Shown piece after piece: positions 23,259-33,545 of a DNA stretch of 64,000 nucleotides; position 1 is the stretch's first letter, and every line of letters starts with the position of its first letter. The notes under the pieces are model-generated. The model ran no database searches. It was not told where the DNA came from and was given only the letters and a program-made list of their open reading frames with translations. The stretch is from Galerina marginata (taxonomy: Eukaryota > Basidiomycota > Agaricomycetes > Agaricales > Galerinaceae), in contig JAECYW010000008.1 of assembly GCA_023014335.1 (NCBI GenBank), forward strand, positions 2,046,001 to 2,110,000, written 5' to 3'. The position numbers were made by a program, and so were the translations under genes.

Positions 23259-24704
23259 TGGGGCTTGCGGGGGAAGTCACAAAGGAATTGTGGTAGATCC
23301 CATAGTAATTGTCGACCAGAATTTATAGGCAACCTCGAAGAAGTTCCGTGACATGGCGGGCAATTCTGAAATAGTGGTATACCAAACACCAGCAGTGTTG
23401 TGTATGAGATTCACAAAGCCTACCGGTTCCGTCTCACGAGCGGTAATCGGTAATTCTTTCCTCAGAAGTATGGCAAGAGACAAAAGAGACAAAAGAACGC
23501 TCCGTGAGGCTTTCGGGACGAAGTTCAAGGGCTGACATCGCGTGTAGAAAGACGTCAAGTTGCTTCTCTGTCGGCAGAGCATTACTGGTTATTGCGGCGG
23601 TCCGCTAGTTGAGAATAGTAAATAGTTTAGCATCGAGCATTGGCACACCGTGCTTACACCCATGGCCACACGTAGGCAACATAAATGTTTTGTTCTTCAG
23701 ATTATCGGGAAAAAAGGCGTAGTTGTTCCCCTTGTATGCATAGAATGGGCACTGGGCAGCTGTTATTGTCCAATTAAGAAACGCTGTTCCCTCCCATATT
23801 TAGAATTTTTGTCAGCAAATGCTTTTATTGGACTGGTGCACTCACAGCTGTCCGAGACCGTGTGGGCAAGCACTACGCTTGGAAAAAAGCTTCAGCGACG
23901 ACGTCACTGTTTTTTGTTCCGAGAAGGTTACAAAACTAGCAGCCAGCGCTGGATTTTCCATGGTTGAGGCGTCATTGCGTTAAGTGAATCCCAGAGGGTC
24001 TATGGAGTCCGGCCTTTCTTTCCTGGTGCACTTGCAAATTAAATTCGATTTTTTTGATAGGTAGTCGCGATTTTCTCCTGGATCTAAGAGCAACCATGGA
24101 AAAAGGCGCCGGATGTCCGAGCAAGCATCGCTGATAGTTTGTCGCTCAGACCATTCCAACTTCCAGGCGATGTGGCATTGACTACGGCCAAAACGGAGAG
24201 CTCAAAGGAGAAACAAAGAAATTGAACAGACACGATTGCCTTCAAAGATTCTTGGTTGATATCTGATGGGTAAAAAGGCCAAGTAAAGCAAAAAGAGAGG
24301 ATGGAGCTGTGTTTTGACAATTTTTGGCATGTTGAGACCGTCGGTCACATGATCCAAAGTACTGACTTTCTTATAAAGTGCTTAGTGCTCAAAATGTTCA
24401 AGACTCCTTAGTTTCATTGTGTAAATACTTGGATATGTTCTGCTTGCTACAGCTAGAGGTAAAGTAAGAGATCTGGGTTCTGAGGGTACTTTCAGTGGTC
24501 CTTTGCACTGACACTGCAGGCCACGTTATCAGGTCACCCATTTCATCTTCATGAAACGTACAAAATTATAATCAACATTAAATCATGCACAGTAGGCTTC
24601 CTAGGAAAACAAATTGAACCGAAGTCAAATAATTCTACAAGTATCAATAAAGGAAGGTCAGCCACGGTTCGGGGCACAGCTGCTGCAGCGTCCTACCTCA
24701 AAAA
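23259..24704. other. 5' flank of SGNH copy A and 3' flank of GCP2
   Basis: Most of this (to about 24420) is the outer part of inverted repeat arm 1 and has no independent gene. Short frames such as 24084-24320 recur in changed form in the other arm and are not conserved as coding sequence. From 24420 to 24704 nothing is recognised. Confidence 0.5.
23322..23327 (-). promoter_or_regulatory. TATA box of SGNH copy A
   Basis: TATAAA read on the minus strand within GCCTATAAATTC, about 65 bases upstream of the start codon. The same word and spacing occur in copies B and C. Confidence 0.65.
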
Positions 24705-27700
24705 TTAAGCAGCTTTAACGCTATTCAACCTCACGACCAGCGGTAGCAATGACACATTATCGCTAGAAGCGTAGAACTGCACACAATCGAGGTGTACCTA
24801 CAATCGGAAGTAATGTCAGAGTCAGCAGGGCTTCAGCTTCATAAGCCAAAGCAGCAACAAAAACACAAACCTGGAACCTAGGGGACCAAGGATATAAGTA
24901 AGCTCTCGAAGAAACAAGGTGCTGCCCCACTAACCAATGGTTAAAATTAGTCTCAAACTTATTCAGCACATCCCAACGCTTAGCCTTCGACGGGTCACTA
25001 TCAGGACCCTCAGAAGCAGCAGCGATAGCCTGGTTCGCCGACTTCGTGAACGACGCAGAGTAGAACGCGAACGTCTGGCACACAACGATCAACTTTGAAC
25101 ACGCCTATCGTGAAAGACATGTTATTTCTGATCTCCCGCAAGGATTCAAACAAAAGGCAAAATGCACCTTCAGCAATTTTGAGCTTGTCAACATGCTCTC
25201 CTTCAAACATGTATCCAAAAAATCCACATGGTCCCTCAACAGCTGATCCACCGTGACCACCTTGTCCAGCTTCGCCTCGAGTGCATGCCAGTTCGGTTCC
25301 AGAACCTCGAATGTTACAAACGCGAGAATCTGCTGCACGAACGCCAGCATCCGTGCGCGGAGGAGGCACACCCGCAGCCGCCATCCGACAAACTCTGGAT
25401 GAGCGGGCACGGAGCATCGCCACGGTGTCGTCTTTTGCTCGATCCACATGCTAGAGAGGGCTTGCTCGACGTGTTTGAGGTGCAGGAGGAAGCGGAAGAG
25501 CAGCTGGTACCGTAGGATCGTCTTGCGCGAGATGACGAGGGATAACGGGAATTTGACGGTGTAGTCGAATGTCATCGCGTCAATAGCTGGAGCAAAAAAC
25601 AGGGGCATTAGCAATGCGAATCTGAATAAGCGCACAACTGGTTACCTTGCATAGGCTTCTTCTCTTCTTTTTCCTTCTTCACCTCCTCCTCTCCACCCTC
25701 ATCCGCCTTCACGACCCCACTAACCGTAACAACCTTCAGCAAAAAGTCATACAGCCCGCTCTCGGCCATCGTCACTTTCACGTCCTCCCGGAAGAGCGCG
25801 TCCTCGCCCACCACATCTGAGTTCAGCGCAAGGTCCAGCAGGCTTTGCAACTTCACCACGGACGCTGACTTGGACGACTTGCGAAGTTCATTTGCTGCCA
25901 GATCCAGCATGTGTGTGAGGAAGGACGATTGAGACAGGAAGAAGTAACGCTTGAGGGATCGTAGGCGGGGTATTAGTTGCTGGTCCTTGAGAAGCAGCTG
26001 GAGTAGGGTGCTGTTCGCATGCGAGTAGGCATCTTCTATGAATTTGTAGAACCTGTCCATAATGTCAATAACACGAATGAGAAACACCATGGTCAGACGG
26101 TCGTACTTTTCATCGTCCATTGATAACTCGTCGCCATCAGCGTACTTCTGATCTCGAGGCATCTCAATTCCACATTCTCGTATAACGTTCAAATATTTGC
26201 CCGCTAGCAGGATTTTGTGCTTCCAGCTGTCCAACAGCGGTGGCACACACGCTCCTCCGGGCAGGCGACCACCCACCGAACGTGGAGGTGGTATACCAGC
26301 TTGATGCCGTTTGGATGATCCAGGAGATATTGAGCCATCTCGTAGCTAAACCAAAAGTTGTGAGCCAAAAATACAAAGATAAAAAGAAGCCAATATTTAC
26401 CGTGTATCTCCTTTCCCAATACTCATCCGTATAATCCACCTCCAAAATGCCCCGATCAATAAACTTGCTCTCCTTCACCAAGAGCTCCTCGTACGGATCG
26501 ACAAGTCGACCACTCGCCACCCAATCTCTCAGCATCTCCACATACGGCTTTCCAGCCTGCTTCAACAGCTTCCCATAGATTGCACCTGCCGTCGGGTCGC
26601 CGCTCATATTTTGCATCCTCTCATAGATGATCGTCAGCACTTCGCCGCCTTTCACCGCAATGCCGCTGCTTCCTGGCATGCCGCCTGCCATATCGGCTTT
26701 GTTGATATCTGACAGTACCGCTTTAAGCTTCGCGCCGCCCAAGCCCAGCGCCTCGTTCCTAGCTGCCTCTTCCTCGTCTTCGTCATCAGAGCTAGAGGAG
26801 GACGACAGCTCAGGTGCAGGGTCGTCGGCGGTCGCGAGCTCGAGGATGAGTTGATAGATGAGTGAAAGGGTGTGAACAGTTGGATGCACATAGAACCAGA
26901 GTTTTTGTAGGGAGAAAGTGGGCGAGGTGTTGAACGCGTGTTCGAGTTGAGAGAGGAGTGTTTGGTAGTCCTATTGGCGTTATTGTAAGACAAAGCTGGG
27001 CGAAGAACGGTTAACGCGGACTTACACGGAGCATTTCGCGGATAGCAGCACACAATGCATGGTTGACCAGTCCAAAGTCAAGATGACTTCGTTGCTCGAT
27101 GAATGCGAATATGGCAGTGTAGTACATACCTAGCGGAAGTACTCTTTCGACGAGGTCACTCAACGATGAATCTGTATAAAACTTCAGTCAAGTACACGCA
27201 ACGGAAGCTGAAATCGGGCAAACCTAATGATGGCGCGACGACGAATCGAATTCCTTGAAGTGGATCGTCATCCTCCGGTGAGTACTCGGGATGGTAAGTG
27301 ATGTATGCTCCTTCGATTCCCTAGACTGCAGTTCGGCTCAAACTACGCGGACATGAATACGAGAGTGAACGTACGGTCAACACAAACAACAAATCCTCCA
27401 ATATCAGAGCCTCTTGGATATCGAGAGGCACACGATCCAACGACTCCTGTTTTGCCTTCCCCTTCGACTTCGGTGCAGCGGAGGTAGATACGACGCGTGA
27501 ATTGAGGGGTGCTCGGACGAAAGATGTCTCTGCGATAAACGAAGAATCGTTTTGGCCTGCAACATGTGGTGAACAACGTTCATGGATCCTGGAGGTGACA
27601 GGCGCGTACTTTTCGAATTCCCCTCGCGTGATACATGGTTCCTCGAGTCGATGTCATCATCCAGGTCGTCCGGGTGTCGATGTCGGCGTACAGACGCGAT

Positions 27701-27915
27701 TGTGCCTGTGATCTAGTACGCTCACTTGGATAGTCAAGGAAAGCTAGTGGCTGGTGCATACCTTCGTATATTCCTTCTGTGAAAGGCCAAGATGCTTTTT
27801 GCGCGGCCCTGTGCGTGTTCTTGGGGTATATGGGTCCATGGAAGGCCTTGAGGGATCCGGAAGACGAGTACAGGAGTTGGGTGGGAGCAAAACGAAATTC
27901 TGCTGAACCTTCCAT
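24705..27915 (-). CDS. Gamma-tubulin complex component GCP2-like (Spc97 family)
   Basis: Twelve exons join in phase to about 859 residues: 27915-27762, 27705-27610, 27556-27375, 27320-27224, 27171-27026, 26970-26401, 26345-26107, 26052-25646, 25586-25168, 25104-24935, a 7-base exon 24877-24871, and 24797-24705. Recognisable family stretches are DIQEALILEDLLFVL with GIEGAY (start of the GRIP1 region), DYTDEYWERRYT, GKYLNVIRECG, FIEDAYSHANSTLLQLLL, and in GRIP2 FDYTVKFPLSLVIS with KTILRYQLLFRFLLHLKHVE. The end is VHLDCVQFYASSDNV. GCP2 pairs with GCP3 to hold gamma-tubulin and nucleate microtubules at the spindle pole body. An acidic Ser-rich insert (SSSSSSDDEDEEEAA) sits mid-protein. The N-terminal start is the least certain part. 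Confidence 0.87.
24871..24877 (-). other. Apparent 7-base microexon in GCP2
   Basis: GTTCCAG is flanked by a good acceptor (CCCCTAG) and a donor (GTTTGT). It links TG of a Trp codon to the next exon in phase, giving FNHW-FQ-VHLDC. Skipping it (exon 24935 joined directly to 24797) shifts the frame and loses the conserved C terminus. The introns on each side would be 57 and 73 bases, normal for this window. Confidence 0.7.
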
Positions 27916-28249
27916 ATTCGGACAGATTCCAGTCCTTGTCCCGGAACGTCGTCGTAAGCCTCCCTGCTCGACGCGCCTCCGAAGCCCAGCTCCTGTAGTT
28001 CCCTACTCCATCGGTTTTTCCTCTTCTTCTTCTAATTATAAAGGTTGATCAATCTTTCACTTACCACGGATAGAGCTACTACCGCGCGTAAATGGAACGC
28101 ATGACTGCCCCATCCCCTATAGCTAGTCATGCGGGCCGCTTGCTTGCCCCATTTTAATGTGGTGTGGCCCTCCTCGAGATATAAAAGCAAAGAAGATCAG
28201 AAGTGCTAGTGACCATGCTCCTACCAAAGGCTTCTGGGTTTTCAAGCAA
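27916..28249. promoter_or_regulatory. Divergent promoter region between GCP2 and the FAD oxidase
   Basis: The 334-base space separates two outward-facing genes. TATAAAA at 28180-28186 lies about 65 bases upstream of the oxidase start codon on the plus strand. No clear TATA serves GCP2, as is common for housekeeping genes. Confidence 0.5.
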
Positions 28250-30248
28250 ATGCTCCGATTTCTCCTTTACTCGTCATTGGCATTGGTATGCACGAGCATC
28301 GCGCTTGCGAGCAATCCTAGTCTAGTTTCTCAACTCAAAAACCTTGACTTCAAGATCCTGTTCCCGGGAGACTCGGGCTATCCGAATGCTAGCACGGCAT
28401 GTACGTCTACTTTCGCCATTTAATACCTTCAAGTCGATGCCGATATTTAATCATACATCCAACCTGCAGTTAATCGACGGTTCACCTTCGCGCCAGCTGC
28501 CATTGCCTTTCCCTCTACTGCTGAGCAAGTTTCTGCGGTCTTGAAGATTGGAACGCAGCACAACCACCAAGTTGTTGCTCGCAGTGGCGGAGTATGTGAC
28601 ACAACAGCTTCTTCGCTCTGTTAAGTTATGTTCTCGGTCCTAATCACCGAGATAGCACAGCTACATCGCGAATGGGCTTGGCGCAAAAGATGGCGCAATT
28701 GTCGTCGACATGGCAAGTTTCAATGAAATTGTCATCGACTCGACGTCTGGAACAGCAGAAATCGGGCCAGGAAACCTACTGGTGAATATCTCTACGGCTT
28801 TGAGTGCTGCAGGGAGAGCTATGCCCCACGGTCTTTGCCCATGGGTTGGCATCGGCGGTCACTCAGGTCGGTGCTCAACTTACTTTCAAATGAAATTCCA
28901 ATTAAATCTCGCTTCAGGATATGGTGGGTATGGGTTCTCCTCCCGCATGTGGGGTCTCCTCCTCGACAATATTCACTCACTTGACGTCGTTCTCGCCAAT
29001 GGCACAATCACCACCACTTCTGAGTCTGCGCACCCTGACCTGTTCTGGGTACGTATTCCCTCCACCTCCTCATGACCTCCTGGGCTGATGTAAGTTCGAT
29101 GGGACCAGGCTTTGCGAGGATCATCGGGTTCCTTCGGCATCGTCACCTCCCTAAAGGTCCAGACTTTTCCTGAGCCGCCTTCTGCCACCGCCTTCGTTTA
29201 CAATTGGACACTCAACGCCGCCGAAGCCGCCAACATGGTCAACGCATACCAGGACTTCGTAAAGACAGACATCCCCAGCGAATTCGGGACGTATATTATC
29301 CTCCTCCGAGGTCCCTCCAAAGGCCTAGTGTCCGTCCTTCTTGCAGGCTCCTGGTATGCCCCCGAAGACAAGCTCAATACCACCTTCGCGCCTTTCTTTC
29401 AGAAAGTGCCTGCTCCATCAGCCACCGTCCTCCTACCAGGCACGTACAAGGACAGCGTCGATTTCTGGGGCTTCGGCGCAGGAGCTCCAGTTGACCATGA
29501 CACGTTCTACACCAAATCGATCATGGTCCCCGAGGCATCCCCCATGTCCCACAGTGCGCTAAGTGCGTTTATGACGTATCTCGTAAATGAAGGCTTTGAC
29601 GCAGATCCAAATATCGTATGTCGTGCTCTGTCTCTTATGCTTACATCTGGCTAAATCACGACGTCTTTCTTTAGTTATGGGTCCTTGAGATAGAGTTATG
29701 GGGCGGTACCAATTCAGCCATCAACAAGGTCCCACTGGACGCGACAGCGTTCGCCCACCGGAGCTCTATGTTCACCGTTCAGTTCTACCTTTCAGCTACA
29801 GGCGGTCCTCCGTTCCCACCATCTGGTTTTGCTCTTGCAGACGGTACGCCAACGCTCGGTTCTTTTTAGCCTCGTATAAGAACATCTTTCGACCAACTTT
29901 TATTCTTATTAGGAATGGTGAACAGCATTGTGGACAATAGCCCGCACGACTGGGATTACGGGTGAGTTGATTAAATCTTATTGGAACACTCGCTACACAA
30001 AACTAACTGGGACCTTTTTTATGAAGTGCCTATCCCAATTACATTGACGACAGGTTGGAGAATTGTACGTTCTAGCTTCCGTTTCAGTTATCTGGTATTC
30101 CTGGATGACACCAATGTTGGCTAATTCTTGATTCGCAGGGCAAAATTTATATTACAAAACGCACTACCCCAGGCTCCAACGGCTGAAAAAGGTGTATGAT
30201 CCCCAGGATATTCTCATGTTCCCCAAGGGAATTCAAGAAGGAACATAA
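28250..30248 (+). CDS. Secreted berberine-bridge-enzyme-like FAD oxidoreductase
   Basis: Nine exons join in phase (28250-28400, 28470-28591, 28656-28866, 28918-29048, 29109-29615, 29675-29843, 29913-29961, 30027-30064, 30139-30248) giving 495 residues. A signal peptide (LLYSSLALVCTSIALA) leads. The FAD_binding_4 domain has VVARSGGHSY, whose His bonds FAD, and GLCPWVGIGGHSG, whose Cys can form the second covalent bond. DIHSLDVVLANG-type sequence and ALRGSSGSFGIVTSLKV follow. The C-terminal BBE segment ends in NLYYKTHYPRL with VYDPQDILMFPKGIQ. Such enzymes oxidise carbohydrates, alcohols or secondary metabolites, often making hydrogen peroxide; the substrate is unknown. All motifs for a bicovalent flavin are present, so it looks active. 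Confidence 0.9.
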
Positions 30249-30642
30249 TTCTTATTGGAAGTGTTTATTATATTAGTTCACAAGGCCAGCCTGAATATCG
30301 TGGTATATGTTCAACCATAAATCTAGAAAGAGGCGTCTTGAAGCGAAGAGAAGTAAACAAATCGAAGTAAATATAACCGAAGGCAACGAAGGACAAGCAT
30401 GACATGAAAATACGAGAGGAGATGCTTAAATTAATCCATGGGCTGAGTAAATACAAAACAAGTGGCTTAAATAATGCGGGGGGTAGATATAGATACCACA
30501 AACACAAGACCGAAACAACAAAGAAACGTGCGTATTGGTAAGATAGTGATAGGAATGATGAACAGTACAAATCGATCAGGAAAATACAAGACAAAGATCG
30601 CGAAATGAATCACGCCGGGATTCCAGGCTCAAATAACGGCCT
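30249..30642. other. 3' space between convergent oxidase and protein D genes
   Basis: AT-rich 394 bases between two stop codons; probably 3' UTRs of both genes. No ORF or RNA gene supported. Confidence 0.45.
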
Positions 30643-32403
30643 TTAAAACGCAGGGCCAGCCCTGAGTATGCGACGCGGTCCACTTTTTGCTTTGCGCTCG
30701 AGAATATGACGGGGCTGCAATAAAGGTTCATCGCGGTGGCCGCGGTCGGATACAAGAGGCTTGAAAGAGGCGGAACAATCTGAAGGCGGGCCATTGCAAG
30801 ACCACTGCCTGACTGACAGATGAATGTCTTCGTATATTTGGCCGTATCCCCGAGCACGTCGTTCACGAGCAGACAAACCAAGAGCCTCAGAGCCCTCAGA
30901 GCTACTATGGATCACGCTCGAATCATGGAAAGAAAGGCTTTCCAGGTCGGGAGGTGTAACAGGGGTCGGTGTCAGAGGACCAGGACCAGACAACGATGGG
31001 GCATCAGAGTTATCAAGGTAACGTCCACGACGTCCTTTGGAGGGAGTACCCTGGAACCCCTTCTGGGGACGACCACGGGCACCTTGACCGCCAAGTGGAG
31101 GTAGATTTCTCAATGAGGTGTGCAATGATTTGTTATAAGGCCAGAACGAACGGAAGTCCCTGTCGAGATCATCGGAGGTAACAGATAATACATCTTCCAA
31201 AGCCTGTTCGGATGCCTGTGAATGCAGAGGGGAACCGGGATTGTGTCGCGGAGGTATTTTGGGCTCGAGTAGGTCTTCGAGATTTTTTGCCTGCAATTCG
31301 ATTGAACGATCACTGCGCAAGGTCCGCTGATACACTGCTTTCAGTTTCCTAAGGGGTATGTTTAGAGAATCTGAGAAGGAGACGTCGTCCTCGAGGTCGA
31401 ATGTACGAGCTTCAAGTAAGCTTAGGTTAAGTCGAAAGTTCGAACCATCACTGAAAAGCGATTGCTTACCATCTGGGTGATCCTGATTGCCGGCTTCTAC
31501 ATTCTCTGGCGAGTTACTTACGACATGCAAGTTACTCCTGCCCTCGAAGTCCGAATCAGCTGAGTTAGCGAGCCCGGCGAGAGGAGAAACCGAAGCACTA
31601 GAGCAAGAATAGATGGAAATGGAGTCGCCAGAAGCAGAAGAAGCGAAGACAGGTGAGACAAAAGAGGATGGTGCCTCGCAAGAAGATGGACTGGAAACCG
31701 CAGGTGAGCTAACTTGATCGACTGCAGTTCCCTCCTTCCTTTCAGCGACAACATTTTTAGCATTTTCAGGCGAGTCCTCAGAAAGACAAGATTCCAAGGC
31801 GAGAAGTTCAGATACGCGATTTGGACTGGCGGGTTGCTGAGCGATTGGCAAGCGAACGTCCATTGTCTCGAAGTTTTCCATCAGGAGGGTGTTGTAAACA
31901 GGAACGCGTGCGCGGGCATGGCCAACCGTAGGAGGCCGCCTATTAACTGTGTAGGAGTGGAAAGTGAGGGAGAAGCTAGAAAAACACGCCTTTCAACATA
32001 CTGTGAATGCATTCCTGCGGGATGCCAGGTTTGGAGACGACTGCGTTCAGCGGGGTCTTGGATTGAGTTTCAGACGAAGGAAAAAGACTAAAAAGAATAA
32101 AAAGAACACGCCTTTCCACTTTCTGCAGGACAGAGGTGTCGAAGCTCTGTGGCATCAGGTCGAGAGGTAGTGGTTCCGCGGTTACCGAAACCAAGATTCC
32201 TGAAAACTGGGGCGATGGGAAAAAGTAAGACACAGGATAAAAAAGACGCGACGTCGTCGAGAACACGTACATTGACCACGATTTTGGGGTGTTCCTTCGT
32301 CAGTACCAGGGCGTTTCTGAACGCTGACGCTCGCAGCTGACCGCTTGAAGGAGCCAGCAAGGCTAGAAAAGCGCGACTTATGAGGCCTCGTCGGTGCCTC
32401 CAT
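30643..32403 (-). CDS. Serine-rich protein D, paralogue of protein E; function unknown
   Basis: This gene is recognised by its likeness to the gene at 42766-45280. Exon 1 (32403-32271) starts MEAPTRPHKSRFSS, against MEPSKTHKSRLPR in E. Exon 2 (from 32206) has FFRNLGFGNR and RPDATELRHLCPA, against FFKKLGFGAR and RPKTPELRSQYPA. A further exon near 32060-31995 has NAVVSKPGIPQE, against VVVASKAMPED. The last exon (31946-30643, 433 codons) is Ser- and Pro-rich, contains YSCSSASVS, and ends RILRAGPAF, as E ends PGPAF. The end of exon 2 is unclear: the frame meets a stop unless an intron is placed that I could not fix, so either the splicing is unusual or there is a small lesion. No known domain is visible. 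Confidence 0.65.
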
Positions 32404-32812
32404 CTAGACCGATAAAGTTGGAAAATAGTAGTGGGAAGAACCAGGAAAAATGGATAGCGTGAGGTTCAACGTTCGACAGAAATGGGAAGATCGGGGCGAG
32501 CCCTGTTTTCGATCGAGAAGCCAACACGCCTATACAACGCGCCTTGTTGAAAGCTACGATGCATCCGGTTCCATTCGAGAAAGACGTAACATCGAAAGTC
32601 CATTTTGACGCAAGGCACCTTTTATTAAACTATGTCTCGACATTCCGCAAATGAGGCAAGCTGAGAAACTCGTAAAGACATGAAAAATTCATGAGTAAGC
32701 CATGAGCGCAAGATAAACAGTAACCCTCACGAAAGTTCCCAGGCTACACGAGGCTCACAAGCCTAAGTAGGAAAGAAGCACTGAAAATATTCTATGCAAG
32801 TGTTTCATATAA
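32404..32812. other. Upstream region of protein D gene and tRNA-Tyr 5' flank
   Basis: 409 bases with no supported gene. It should hold the promoter of the minus-strand protein D gene. Confidence 0.4.
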
Positions 32813-32900
32813 CCTTCGATAGCTCAGTCTGGTAGAGCGTGGGACTGTAATATGATACTTTCAAATCCCGAGGCCACCTGTTCGATCCAGGTTCGAAGGA
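32813..32900 (+). tRNA. tRNA-Tyr (GTA) with a 14-base intron
   Basis: The acceptor stem CCTTCGA pairs with TCGAAGG, and A at 32900 is the discriminator base. The D arm is GCTC-AGTCTGGTA-GAGC. The anticodon stem TGGGA pairs with TCCCG around a CTGTAA.A loop with anticodon GTA at 32847-32849. The T arm is ACCTG-TTCGATC-CAGGT. An intron at 32851-32864 sits one base after the anticodon, the canonical place, and tRNA-Tyr genes in fungi regularly carry one. The B box GGTTCGA-type sequence is present (GTTCGATCC). Confidence 0.95.
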
Positions 32901-32903
32901 TTG

Positions 32904-32910
32904 TTTTTTT
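32904..32910 (+). terminator. RNA polymerase III terminator of tRNA-Tyr
   Basis: Seven T residues start three bases after the mature tRNA 3' end. Confidence 0.85.
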
Positions 32911-33545
32911 ATTCGATGTTTGCTTCCGGGTTTTTTACGTCGAGCAAGAGTTTTATGTACTGAAAACGTTAACGCGAACGGCATGATGGGACCTTGGGTG
33001 GACCCATCCTTGGTCGAGCTCGATGAGCTTGTGCTTAAACCGGCCTTCATTGAGATGTTTTCCATGACAGACTTATCATGCAGTACAAGGCAAAGCATCT
33101 CCTCCTCGCCTGCATTTCTCTTATAAGTAAGAGTATTTTACTCCTTGCTCTTTGTAGGCTGATAGATCGGTAGAGGTCCATGCTTCGTAGAAATTATCAT
33201 GATGGTAGTTACTTAGTACGGTACGCCATTCAGCTCAAAGCAGACGTCGCAAGTAGATTGTAAGTTTAGTACAGGAAGGCTTGATAGTCTAGGGTTTGGT
33301 AGTTTGAAGTCCCAAAAATAAAAATAGAGGGTTACTACGAACGAAGGACAATGGGCAATAGGCATTGTGATACTAGACATGGTCGGCGAGAAGAGGAGGA
33401 AGAGGAAATCTATGTGGATGCATAAAGAAGGAAAGAAAACTCTATTTTGTTGCAAGTATTTTAGGTTGAATTTGATTCAGGTATTATATTCGGGACGGCG
33501 CGACGAGGGTTGAATGTGAATAGTTTGGAGAAATGAGGTGTTGGT
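32911..33545. other. Region between tRNA-Tyr and the NADH dehydrogenase 3' end
   Basis: 635 bases; short frames only, none with motif support. Probably the 3' UTR of the minus-strand dehydrogenase plus spacer. Confidence 0.4.

Larger units (their letters stand above)
21665..24420 (-). repeat. Inverted repeat arm 1 carrying SGNH hydrolase copy A
   Basis: The reverse complement of this block matches 38873-41625 along its length. Matching words run from the 3' flank (CAAAATTGGGAGGCATCTGC near 21750) to the far 5' flank (GATCATGTGACC near 24345). The gene body is nearly identical; the flanks carry more indels. About 14.5 kb separates the two arms. Confidence 0.85.

Noticed and set aside
32805..33126. 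Frames overlapping tRNA-Tyr on both strands
   Set aside because: They run through the tRNA and its flank; the tRNA explains the conserved structure.
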